Positions 1-5,968 are shown, numbered from the stretch's first letter. The stretch is DNA of 8,845 nt from Patulibacter sp041648495 (GCA_041648495.1 JBAZOW010000151.1:1-8845), one strand, 5' to 3'. The notes: generated by a model from the sequence alone, not told the origin. Program-made: numbers and translations.

Positions 1-93
1 GCTCGCCGGAGGGCCCTACGATCTTTCACCCCTCGACCGTAAGTGACACACCGGACGTAGGCAGCGTCCACGCAGCGCGCACCGGACCGCTCA

Positions 94-399
94 GTGAGCA
101 TCGTGCACCAACGACAGGACCGCCCGCAACCGGGGATACGTTGCGGTTCAGTGACTCCTGCTGACCATGATGCGCGTGTGCAGCGCGCTGCCCTTCTTCT
201 CCTGCACCATCTTCACCCGACGGTTCCGACCCGCACCGAGCTGCATCGCCAGTTGGTCGACGCGAGTACGAGCGATGACGCCGTGCAGCGCGCGATCGAT
301 GATCTTGCTGCCCTGGGCGTGATCGATCTCAATGCGACCGACGGGACTGTGCGGCTGCCGCTCGCGGTGTTGTCGACGCTGGAGCTGGTCGAGAAGTAG
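94..399 (+). CDS. small winged-helix-like protein, function unknown
   Basis: A 101-residue protein that I do not recognise as a named family. From about residue 28 it has the pattern of a winged helix-turn-helix: a hydrophobic helix (residues 31-41), a Thr-Arg-Thr-Glu-Leu helix (46-55), a likely recognition helix (61-75, DDAVQRAIDDLAALGVI) and a beta wing with a DGTVRLP turn (80-89). The first ~25 residues are Arg/Pro/Gln-rich and look non-conserved. No clear ribosome binding site precedes the GTG at 94; in-frame GTGs at 103 and 151 are alternatives, and the one at 151 would leave just the folded part. Its stop lies 30 bp from the stop of the convergent modular protein. A DNA-binding regulator or accessory role is inference from the fold pattern only. 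Confidence 0.6.
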   Translation: MSIVHQRQDRPQPGIRCGSVTPADHDARVQRAALLLLHHLHPTVPTRTELHRQLVDASTSDDAVQRAIDDLAALGVIDLNATDGTVRLPLAVLSTLELVEK

Positions 400-429
400 C
401 GGGACGGCGCTGTCGCGCGGGATGGCCGG

Positions 430-1992
430 CTACCCGGCGCCGGTGGCGTCCCTGGTCTCGCGGGCTTGCTTTCGGACGTCGGCCCAGCCGCCGAGGCGCG
501 TGATCGTGGAGCCTTGTGGCAGCAGCGGGTTGCGTGCTGCGTCCGCGATGTACGCGCGCCACGTGGCCTGGCGACCGTTCCGGGCTTGCAGCCACTTGGT
601 AACGGCGTCGATGGCGGTCGCGCGCGTCCATGCCTCGGTGGCGGTGGGCGCTGCGGCGAACTCGGGGGCGTTTGGGTCGACGTGTGGTCGGCCGCGATCG
701 TTGCCCCACCGTTCGGTGAGGGCGGGCGGGCTCTCGTTGCTCGCGTCCATCTCGCGATGGACCTGGGAGACGACATCGCGGAGTGCGGTGCCGTCTTGGT
801 GCGGGCGGCGCCAGCGCACGTCGGCGTCCTGGCCGAACTGCTCGAGCGCCCGTTTCGTGGGCCATGCCGCGTTCGCGCGTACGAACGCTCGGATCATGTT
901 CGCAGCGGGAACTCCCCCGCTGGCGCGTTCGGGTTGGCGGGCGTCGAAGCCAGCAACGGTGAGGGCCGCCTCCCAGGTGTCCGTGACGTGCGTGATCTGA
1001 GCGGCGGTGGGTAGGACGTGCCTGACCTGTCTGGGAAGCCGCTGGCGCATCTCTTCGCGGGCCTTGTCGTAGCCGACCGCTGAGGGCACGTTGCCGGACT
1101 GGGAGGCGATCCATTTGATCGCGAACGTGATCTGGTCCTCGGAGGGAGCGCCGGCGCGTGCGTCGGTACGCCCCCGGCCGATGATCTGGTCCATGGAGAC
1201 GTTCTCGTCGAGCGCGAGCTCAACCCACTGCGACCAGGATCGTCGTTGCGCTCGGTTCGCGTTCAAGCGAACGCAGATCCGCTGCGCCGTCGGCACAGGA
1301 GCATCGAATCCCTCAAGTTGTTCCCGCACCGCGTCGAAGGCGCGTTGGGTGCAGCGGCTTGGATCGTCGGGCCGTCCCGCTTGTACGCCCTTGGCCACGG
1401 CATCGACGATGTCGCGGTCTGAGAGTTGCGGCGCGATACGGTTGATGGCCGCACGGTATCCGTCGTTTTCGGGGTCTTGTTCGTGGTCTGTGGCGAGCGC
1501 TGCAAGGGCGTCTGCCCAGCCGTCGTACGCGTTCATGATCTGTCTGCCGGTGGGCCAGACGTGGTGGTGTTGCTTGTCGAGGTTGGCGATGCGGTTGGCG
1601 CGCCATGCGTCGTAGGCGGTCTTGCTCTTGTGGTGTTCGCCTTCGTTGCGCGCGACGCGGAGCGCGCGTTGAGCGGCGGCCCGGTTCTGCGCGGGTGTGT
1701 GCGTGGCGGTGCCGCTCTTGGCCGCGCTGCGATTGAGGAACTTTGCTGGTTCGGTCAGGACGATTGCGAGCCACTGGGGCCAGGTGCGGCGTTCTTTGCG
1801 GCCAGCGTTCAAGCGTAGGCAGATCTGCTGGGCCGTCGGGGAGTCAGCGTGCCCGGCTTGCGCGCGGGCGGCGTCGAACGCGCGTTGCGTGCATGCCTCG
1901 GGTCGTTCGGGGTTCGCGACTCGTGCGACCTCCGCCATCACGTCCATGAGCTGACGGTTCGTGTGTCGGGGTGTCGAGCGAGGTTGCGCCAT
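430..1992 (-). CDS. large modular tandem-repeat protein, probable DNA-binding array
   Basis: A 520-residue soluble protein with no signal peptide or membrane segment. It contains two copies of a module. Sub-unit A lies at residues 14-76 and 194-256 and shares an exact CTQRAFDA octapeptide, PTAQ-x-IC-x-RLNA and a W-x-Q-W ending. Sub-unit B lies at about 105-167 and 286-349, with the pattern W/R..A...G..S...Y followed 30 residues later by a Trp and A-L-x-x-A. A third, more divergent B-like unit is at 460-512, and a possible further unit at 362-415. The B pattern (helix, Gly, Pro/Ser, Tyr, then W-x-x-AL-xx-AG) resembles the repeats that accompany homing endonucleases (HNH-associated repeats), which bind DNA; that assignment is inference. 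I see no nuclease motif. Basic residues are abundant. The ATG at 1992 has no obvious ribosome binding site; ATGs at residues 16 and 19 are alternatives. It is divergent from the transposase and convergent with the winged-helix gene. Confidence 0.75.
   Translation of the reverse strand: MAQPRSTPRHTNRQLMDVMAEVARVANPERPEACTQRAFDAARAQAGHADSPTAQQICLRLNAGRKERRTWPQWLAIVLTEPAKFLNRSAAKSGTATHTPAQNRAAAQRALRVARNEGEHHKSKTAYDAWRANRIANLDKQHHHVWPTGRQIMNAYDGWADALAALATDHEQDPENDGYRAAINRIAPQLSDRDIVDAVAKGVQAGRPDDPSRCTQRAFDAVREQLEGFDAPVPTAQRICVRLNANRAQRRSWSQWVELALDENVSMDQIIGRGRTDARAGAPSEDQITFAIKWIASQSGNVPSAVGYDKAREEMRQRLPRQVRHVLPTAAQITHVTDTWEAALTVAGFDARQPERASGGVPAANMIRAFVRANAAWPTKRALEQFGQDADVRWRRPHQDGTALRDVVSQVHREMDASNESPPALTERWGNDRGRPHVDPNAPEFAAAPTATEAWTRATAIDAVTKWLQARNGRQATWRAYIADAARNPLLPQGSTITRLGGWADVRKQARETRDATGAG
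946..1413 (-). repeat. protein-coding module copy 2 (A2+B2) of the repeat protein
   Basis: Encodes residues 194-349. It repeats the A (CTQRAFDA, PTAQ, RLNA, W-x-Q-W) and B (Gly-x-x-Pro-Ser..Tyr, Trp, A-L-x-x-AGF) signatures of copy 1. The B half here is the clearest match to a homing-endonuclease-associated repeat pattern. A further B-like unit encoded at about 457-615 lacks a preceding A unit. Confidence 0.6.
1492..1953 (-). repeat. protein-coding module copy 1 (A1+B1) of the repeat protein
   Basis: Encodes residues 14-167 of the modular protein. Its A part aligns with copy 2 at a constant offset of 180-182 residues, with about half of the residues identical. Synonymous positions have drifted: the shared CTQRAFDA motif uses different third bases in several codons. 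The duplication is therefore old and maintained at the protein level, not a recent DNA repeat. Confidence 0.6.
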
Positions 1993-2149
1993 GCGCGTAC
2001 GACGTTCACCGCTGAGTCGTCGCGTCCTCCGCGCTGATCGGTGGTCTCGCCTGAGCCACGTCGGGCGGTTCAGGATGTCGTCTGCGTCGTGTGATGCGAA
2101 GGACGTCGGATCCGCGATCTTTATGTTCGCGCGTTCGTGGCGCGGATCG

Positions 2150-2164
2150 CCTGTTCGGAACAGG
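2150..2164. promoter_or_regulatory. 15-nt perfect palindrome, operator candidate
   Basis: CCTGTTC-G-GAACAGG is a perfect inverted repeat with 7-bp arms in the 248-bp gap between the modular protein (start 1992, -) and the transposase (start 2241, +). A second, longer-range inverted pair (GATCCGCG at 2109-2116, CGCGGATC at 2141-2148) lies beside it. Position and symmetry suggest a dimer binding site. The half-site order is GTTC..GAAC, so it is not the actinobacterial LexA box (GAAC..GTTC). No regulator can be assigned. Confidence 0.3.
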
Positions 2165-2208
2165 GTTTGCTCGTGATCTGCGCCTGGGCGGGAGCGTGGT
2201 TCTTGGCG

Positions 2209-4060
2209 GGAGTGCCGTTTTCTGGTGATACAGCGAGAAGGTGACGCGGGATTTTGGAAAGCGACGGCGTGAACCGGCGCGTCAACTGGTGGGTGCGGGG
2301 CGGTTCAGCGATGACGGCTGGCTCGATGACCCGCGTTTCATCCTTGCCGTCGTTCAGCACGCGAAGGTCTTGCGCGCGCTGCGGGACGTCGAAGCGTCCC
2401 TGACTTCGAAGTACGGTCGCCCGCGCCTTCCCGGCTCGTACCTGTATCTCTACGTCGCCTTCTGCATCGACCGCGACCCCGACGTCGAGTCCTTCTACAA
2501 CCGGCACGACAGCGATGACGACCTCTGGGCACGCTGCGGGTTTGACCCGAAGAACCGGCCGAGCCTGAGCACCCTGTACTTGCGGTTTGCTGAGCTCGCG
2601 TATGAGCGGATCGATCAAGCGATCCGAGACGCGATCGCTGGCCTGATCAAGACCGCGCGCAAGCACGCTCCGGACATCGGCCGCCACGTCCACATCGACG
2701 GCACCCTCACCGCCAGCCACGCACGGCTCCGCCACGAGTGCGGAAACCCGGACGTCATCGCGCATTCGGGCTTTGGGTGTCGTGGCAGGGATCGGCATCC
2801 GTTGCCGCGTCGGATGAGCGCCATCGAGACGCTCGATCGCCACCATGCGGAGGATGCGGCGCCGTTCGATGACTCGGAGGAGCGCGGTGTCGCGAGCTCC
2901 GGCTCGTCGACGGGCGTTGAGTCGTCGGGGTTGAAGCAGGTGGACGCCGCGAAGTTGCGGCGGTGGGGCTTGGATCCGGAGGATCCGCGTATCAAGCGCA
3001 AGCGCTGGTTCGAACGCGACGGCCACCTGCTGTCCTGCCGCGACGGCGAAGCAGGCGTCCGCACCTACACCCCGCGTGGTGGGCGGGGTCGGACGACGAT
3101 TGGGATGAACCACTTGGTCGTGACCGATCACGTGACGGGCGGATTGTTGGCGTTCAAGGTCGTGCCGGCGCACGAGAGCGAGTTCCGCGTCGCCGCCGGT
3201 CTCATGGATCAGACCGAAGGGATGATCGGCCTGCATCCGCAGGCGATGGTCGCTGACCGGGGCTTCCACTTCACCCAGGTCTTCAACGAGCTGCACGATC
3301 GCAAGATCGCCTACGTCGGCCCTTGGCGCCAAGCCAAGCACGTACGCACACGCGACGACGCTGCTGCCGCCAGCGGCGGCCTCGTCGACCGCCACGGCGT
3401 CATCCGCTGCCGCGAATGCGGTGGGCCGACCCGCGCCCACGGCGCCAACCTCGGCATCACCACCTCCCGAGACCGCACCGCCATCCGCGTCCAGTGCGTC
3501 CACCGGATCTTGCCTTCGTGCGGGAGCACGCAGACCGTCCCGCCGAGCGTCGCGCCCCGCCTCATCGGGCCGCTGAACCGTACCGACGAGGTCTACTGGC
3601 AGCTTCGCCACGCGCACTCGAACTTCGAACGCGTCCACGCCGAACGCCTCGCCCGCTACACCGTCGGCGGCCGCGACGCCTCCACCCGTACCAAGCGCCT
3701 CGGCGTCGCTCCCCAACACGTCCGCCTCCGCTACGCGCAACTCCTCGACTGGCTGCGCATCTGCCTCCGACACGGATGGATCAAGCCCCCACGCGGCCAG
3801 CGCAAGCTCCGCCGTCACGCAGTGACCTGGCGCCAGACCCACGTCCCCGACCGCCACCAAGACACCCTCACCCGTCGCGTCGACGAAGGGCTCGAGCACC
3901 CCCGCAACGTCAACGAGCAACTCGACGCCACCTACGAGCAACGCCGCGCCGATCGCACACGCCGCAGCGGCGCCCCACCACCCCGAACCGCGTAGCCGCA
4001 CCCGCCGGCCACCCGCTCACCCGCCACCGCACCGCACGAACGCCCCGCAAGGGGCACTTC
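2209..4060 (+). mobile_element. probable insertion sequence carrying the DDE transposase; ends tentative
   Basis: A complete-looking transposase gene occupies almost the whole segment, which is the layout of a simple insertion sequence. Candidate terminal inverted repeats are imperfect: AGTGCC at 2211-2216 at the left and its complement GGCACT at 4053-4058 at the right. About 11 of 15 positions match reading inward, and similarity is poor outside. A second AAGTGCC at 4083-4089 on the right makes the right boundary ambiguous. I could not identify a target-site duplication, so the boundaries should be treated as approximate. Confidence 0.35.
2241..3995 (+). CDS. DDE transposase with inserted zinc ribbon (IS1182/IS5-like style)
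   Basis: A 584-residue transposase that would cut and rejoin DNA at its element's ends. An N-terminal helical domain (about 25-145, with an LPGSYLYLYVAF-type helix) precedes an RNase H-like catalytic core. The likely catalytic triad is Asp153 (in HIDGT), Asp339 (in VADRGF) and Glu463 (in NFERVHAERL). Between the second Asp and the Glu is a four-cysteine zinc ribbon: Cys390-x2-Cys393 and Cys419-x7-Cys427. Residues 205-235 form a low-complexity Ser/Gly/Glu insertion. The Arg/Pro-rich C-terminus after ~515 looks disordered. The frame is open throughout and all three acidic residues are present, so it may be active. The GTG at 2241 is the first start after an in-frame TGA at 2226; GAGAAG directly abuts it, so the GTG at 2289 is an alternative. 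Family placement within IS1182/IS5-like elements is inference from the motif layout. Confidence 0.85.
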   Translation: MTRDFGKRRREPARQLVGAGRFSDDGWLDDPRFILAVVQHAKVLRALRDVEASLTSKYGRPRLPGSYLYLYVAFCIDRDPDVESFYNRHDSDDDLWARCGFDPKNRPSLSTLYLRFAELAYERIDQAIRDAIAGLIKTARKHAPDIGRHVHIDGTLTASHARLRHECGNPDVIAHSGFGCRGRDRHPLPRRMSAIETLDRHHAEDAAPFDDSEERGVASSGSSTGVESSGLKQVDAAKLRRWGLDPEDPRIKRKRWFERDGHLLSCRDGEAGVRTYTPRGGRGRTTIGMNHLVVTDHVTGGLLAFKVVPAHESEFRVAAGLMDQTEGMIGLHPQAMVADRGFHFTQVFNELHDRKIAYVGPWRQAKHVRTRDDAAAASGGLVDRHGVIRCRECGGPTRAHGANLGITTSRDRTAIRVQCVHRILPSCGSTQTVPPSVAPRLIGPLNRTDEVYWQLRHAHSNFERVHAERLARYTVGGRDASTRTKRLGVAPQHVRLRYAQLLDWLRICLRHGWIKPPRGQRKLRRHAVTWRQTHVPDRHQDTLTRRVDEGLEHPRNVNEQLDATYEQRRADRTRRSGAPPPRTA

Positions 4061-4089
4061 GTCGTTCCCCCGCACAGCCCAAAAGTGCC
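4053..4089. repeat. short inverted repeat downstream of the transposase
   Basis: GGCACTT (4053-4059) and AAGTGCC (4083-4089) are perfect 7-bp complements separated by 23 nt. They could form a weak hairpin after the transposase gene. They could also be the right end of the element plus the remnant end of a second copy, because the left candidate end at 2211 carries the same AGTGCC core. Confidence 0.3.
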
Positions 4090-4151
4090 ACGCAGCACCC
4101 CCTGACCGGACGCAATCCGCACCCGAAATCGATCCGGGCATGCGCACAACG

Positions 4152-4181
4152 AAAAGAGCCGCCTCGAAGGGCGGCTCTTAG
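4152..4181 (-). terminator. Rho-independent terminator of tRNA-Glu
   Basis: A perfect 10-bp stem (4154-4163 with 4170-4179) with a 6-nt loop. Read on the minus strand it ends in GGCTCTTTTC, giving a short U tract. It lies about 44 nt past the 3' end of tRNA-Glu. On the plus strand a TTTTT run follows only 15 nt later, so any action on the transposase transcript would be weaker. Confidence 0.75.
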
Positions 4182-4224
4182 ACGATCTGGCGACTTTTTG
4201 AAGTCAAACCGAGACCAGCAGAGG

Positions 4225-4297
4225 TACCGCTACCGGGATTCGAACCCGGGTTTCCGCCGTGAGAGGGCGGCGTCCTAGTCCCCTGGACGATAGCGGC
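4225..4297 (-). tRNA. tRNA-Glu (anticodon CTC)
   Basis: A 73-nt cloverleaf. The acceptor stem GCCGCTA pairs with TAGCGGT (first pair G-U), the anticodon stem CCGCC/GGCGG holds loop CTCTCAC with anticodon CTC, and the T arm is GGG-TTCGAAT-CCC. The discriminator is A. No full CCA is encoded (CCT follows). The 3' end faces the accessory block on the left. It is read from its own promoter and ended by a hairpin terminator. Confidence 0.95.
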
Positions 4298-4308
4298 GCG
4301 TGCCGAGA

Positions 4309-4314
4309 TTTATA
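4309..4314 (-). promoter_or_regulatory. -10 element of the tRNA-Glu promoter
   Basis: On the minus strand, TGC-TATAAA lies 12-17 nt upstream of the tRNA-Glu 5' end, an A/T-rich island in otherwise GC-rich DNA and a good sigma-70-type -10. Transcription would start near 4302, a few bases before the mature 5' end. I see no convincing -35 hexamer at the usual spacing. Confidence 0.5.
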
Positions 4315-4430
4315 GCACTTCGATCGAGAGGCGCGTCGTGAGACCCGGTCGCCGTCGAAGCGTACGAAACACGCCGAAACGTCGAGCACCGGCGAGGACG
4401 GACGAGCGGTCGTCGCGCGCGAGACTGCGC

Positions 4431-4436
4431 TATTGT
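4431..4436 (+). promoter_or_regulatory. -10 element candidate of the tRNA-Leu promoter
   Basis: TATTGT lies 31 nt before the mature 5' end of tRNA-Leu and is the only TAnnnT hexamer I noticed close upstream. The predicted start near 4443 would leave a leader of about 25 nt for RNase P to remove. No -35 match is evident 17 nt upstream. Confidence 0.4.
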
Positions 4437-4467
4437 CTCCGCTCGCGACGCAAGTTGCGAACGCCAT

Positions 4468-4551
4468 GCGGATGTGGCGGAATTGGTAGACGCGCGGCGT
4501 TCAGGTCGCCGTGGGAGCAATCCCGTGGAGGTTCGAGTCCTCTCATCCGCA
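4468..4551 (+). tRNA. tRNA-Leu (anticodon CAG)
   Basis: An 84-nt class II tRNA. The acceptor stem GCGGATG pairs with CATCCGC, and the discriminator is A. The anticodon stem CGGCG/CGCCG encloses loop TTCAGGT with anticodon CAG. A long variable arm (TGGGAGCAATCCCG) is typical of leucine tRNAs. The T arm is GGAGG-TTCGAGT-CCTCT with one G-U pair. CCA is not encoded. It is followed 10 nt later by a strong hairpin. Confidence 0.95.
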
Positions 4552-4560
4552 TACGCAGCG

Positions 4561-4588
4561 CGAAGGCCCCGTCCCGACGGGGCCTTCG
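4561..4588 (+). terminator. hairpin terminator of tRNA-Leu
   Basis: A perfect 12-bp GC-rich stem (4561-4572 with 4577-4588) with loop CCCG. It begins 9 nt after the tRNA 3' end and is followed by TCGTTCTC, a poor U tract. Hairpins with weak or no U tract are common at gene ends in high-GC actinobacteria. It could also act on read-through from the convergent VOC gene. Confidence 0.7.
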
Positions 4589-4616
4589 TCGTTCTCGGGG
4601 CCCCGCCGCCCGGCCG

Positions 4617-4661
4617 AGCTTGGCGAGTTCGTTCCGAATATCGGTACGAACTCGCCAAGCT
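4617..4661. repeat. long perfect inverted repeat (16-bp arms), probable terminator of the VOC gene
   Basis: AGCTTGGCGAGTTCGT (4617-4632) and its exact complement (4646-4661) enclose a 13-nt centre. The centre itself holds a 4-bp CCGA/TCGG stem around ATA, so the whole folds into one almost unbroken rod. It starts 13 nt past the stop codon of the minus-strand VOC gene. There is no U tract on either side. A bidirectional or U-less terminator is the simplest reading; a protein-binding site or mobile repeat is possible. Confidence 0.55.
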
Positions 4662-4674
4662 TGGGGATGAACGC

Positions 4675-5100
4675 CTAGACCGCGCCCAAATCCTTGATCT
4701 GGGTCAGCCGGACACTGTTGCCCGACGGGTCGCGGAAGCTCGAATCGATCCCGTACGGGCGATCCTCGGGCGGCTCGGTGAACTCGACGCCGCGGGCGCT
4801 CAGCTCCTCGAAGCGTGCCTGGCAATCGTCCGTGGTCAGGAAGATCGTCCCCGCGTAGCCCTTGGCCATCACGTCCTCGAGCTGGGCCTTGGTGTCGGCG
4901 TCCAGGAACGGCGGGTCGGGGACCTTCATCAGGACGATCGACATCTCCGGCTGCTCCGGAGGGCTGACGGTCAGCCAGCGGAAGCCCATCTCGGGCAGCG
5001 TCGCGTCGACGCGGACCTCCATGCCGACCTTCTCGGTCCAGAAGGCCAGCGCCTCGTCCTGGTCGTGCACCCACAGCTGTACGGATCCGATGGTGATCAT
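4675..5100 (-). CDS. VOC superfamily (glyoxalase-fold) protein
   Basis: A 141-residue cytoplasmic protein with the paired beta-alpha-beta-beta-beta arrangement of vicinal-oxygen-chelate proteins. The N-terminal half opens with QLWVHDQDEALAFWTEKVGM (residues 8-27) and the C-terminal half ends with RDPSGNSVRLTQ (123-134), the hallmark DPxGN turn. The position after that turn, where metal-dependent members have a Glu ligand, carries Arg131, and the first-strand position is Gln8, so a classical metal site looks incomplete. It may be a binding or resistance-type VOC protein rather than an enzyme; the substrate is unknown. The ATG at 5100 has GGGAG at 5107-5111, 6 nt upstream, one of the best ribosome binding sites here. 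It is the last gene of the FKBP-AraC-VOC cluster, 39 bp after the regulator. Confidence 0.9.
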   Translation of the reverse strand: MITIGSVQLWVHDQDEALAFWTEKVGMEVRVDATLPEMGFRWLTVSPPEQPEMSIVLMKVPDPPFLDADTKAQLEDVMAKGYAGTIFLTTDDCQARFEELSARGVEFTEPPEDRPYGIDSSFRDPSGNSVRLTQIKDLGAV

Positions 5101-5139
5101 CTGCCGCTCCCGACGTCGATTGTTCGATCGAACGCCAGG

Positions 5140-5574
5140 CTAGTCCGCGGCCTGGCGGCCGTCTTCTCGAATCGTCCGGTGCTGCGGGCGACCGTGCGCC
5201 CGGAGCATGCAGCTCGGAACCATCGCGTAGTCGGCGGCTGGCGGAAACGCGGCACGGTACGCCGTCGGCGAGCGGCCGTAGGTCTGGGTGAACCGCGTCG
5301 TGAACGAGCCGACGCTCTGCCACCCGACCTCGAAGCAGATCGCGGCGATGCCGTAGTCGGTGGTCCGCAGCAGCGACGCCGCGCGCTCCAGCCGACGGGT
5401 CAGCAGGTAGACGTGCGGCGTCTCGCCGAACGCCTGGCGGAACTGCGTGCTGAAGTGGCCACGCGACAGCCCGGCCGCGCGGGCCATCTCGTCGACGGTC
5501 ACGCGCTCGGCGTACCGCCGGTCGGCCAGGTCCCGCGCCCGCAGCAGGTGGCGGGCCGGCGGGACGAAGCTCAT
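5140..5574 (-). CDS. AraC-family transcriptional regulator, DNA-binding domain only
   Basis: A 144-residue regulator consisting almost wholly of the AraC/XylS double helix-turn-helix. The first HTH is at residues 27-48 (VDEMARAAGLSRGHFSTQF), followed by the linking helix (53-70). The second HTH is at 75-99, ending in the family signature GWQSVGSFTTRFTQTYGRSPTAYR. The N-terminal ligand-binding domain of full-length relatives (about 300 residues) is absent, so the effector, if any, is not evident. The last 30 residues are polar and probably disordered. The start at 5574 lies 13 bp after the FKBP stop; a GAGG overlapping that stop could serve as ribosome binding site, suggesting translational coupling. 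The VOC gene follows directly. Stand-alone AraC domains are often paired with VOC genes in actinobacteria, so control of this cluster is likely but inferred. Confidence 0.9.
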   Translation of the reverse strand: MSFVPPARHLLRARDLADRRYAERVTVDEMARAAGLSRGHFSTQFRQAFGETPHVYLLTRRLERAASLLRTTDYGIAAICFEVGWQSVGSFTTRFTQTYGRSPTAYRAAFPPAADYAMVPSCMLRAHGRPQHRTIREDGRQAAD

Positions 5575-5587
5575 CCCGAGATGCGCC

Positions 5588-5968
5588 TCAGCGCACGCCG
5601 ATGAGATCCACCACGAAGACCAGGGTCTCGTCCGGACCGATCACGCCGCCGGCGCCACGCTTGCCGTAGGCCATCATCGGCGGGATCGTGATGCGGCGAC
5701 GACCGCCGACCTTCATGCCGACGACGCCCTCGTCCCAGCCCTGGATGACCTGGCCGCGGCCGAGGCCGAACTGGAACGTTTGGCCGCGGTCCCACGACGC
5801 GTCGAACTGCTTGCCGTCGGACCATCCCACGCCGACGTAGTGGACCTCGACGACCTGGCCGGCGGTCGCTTCGTCGCCCTCGCCGACCACCAGGTCGTCC
5901 AGCTCCAGCTGGTACGACGGCGGCGTGTCGGCGGGGATCTCGACGACGGGCTTCTCGATGGAGCTCAT
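5588..5968 (-). CDS. FKBP-type peptidyl-prolyl cis-trans isomerase
   Basis: A 126-residue single-domain isomerase that would speed proline cis-trans isomerisation during protein folding. No signal peptide is present, so it should act in the cytoplasm. The FKBP residues lining the active pocket are all visible by comparison with human FKBP12: Tyr44, Phe55, Asp56, Phe65, Phe67, Val74-Ile75, Trp78, Tyr101 and Phe118, with the usual QVIQGWDEGVVGMKVGGRR and AYGKRGAGG stretches. The frame is open upstream to 6106, but that extension is Arg-rich and unlike the family, so I take the ATG at 5968. An AGGGA lies almost on top of that ATG. A TAGCGT hexamer at 5977-5982 would place the transcript start only about two bases before it, so a near-leaderless mRNA is likely. 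It is the first gene of a three-gene cluster. Confidence 0.93.
   Translation of the reverse strand: MSSIEKPVVEIPADTPPSYQLELDDLVVGEGDEATAGQVVEVHYVGVGWSDGKQFDASWDRGQTFQFGLGRGQVIQGWDEGVVGMKVGGRRRITIPPMMAYGKRGAGGVIGPDETLVFVVDLIGVR

Noticed and set aside
1..93. Promoter or gene end left of the winged-helix gene
   Set aside because: No convincing -10/-35 pair, hairpin or coding pattern is visible in these 93 bases.
329..1114. Minus-strand 261-codon frame overlapping the modular protein
   Set aside because: Arg/Pro/His-rich composition typical of a shifted reading of a GC-rich gene; the repeat-containing frame is the real one.
2150..2164. Reading the palindrome as a LexA/SOS box
   Set aside because: Gram-positive and actinobacterial LexA sites have GAAC before GTTC; here the order is reversed and the spacing is wrong.
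2121..4001. A 626-codon open frame on the minus strand
   Set aside because: It is antisense to the transposase. The plus-strand product has an intact DDE triad and zinc ribbon, while the minus product is Val/Ala/Asp-rich without any motif, as expected for a mirror frame in GC-rich DNA.
4474..5604. A 376-codon plus-strand open frame
   Set aside because: It begins inside tRNA-Leu and runs antisense through the VOC and AraC genes, both of which have clear family motifs on the minus strand.
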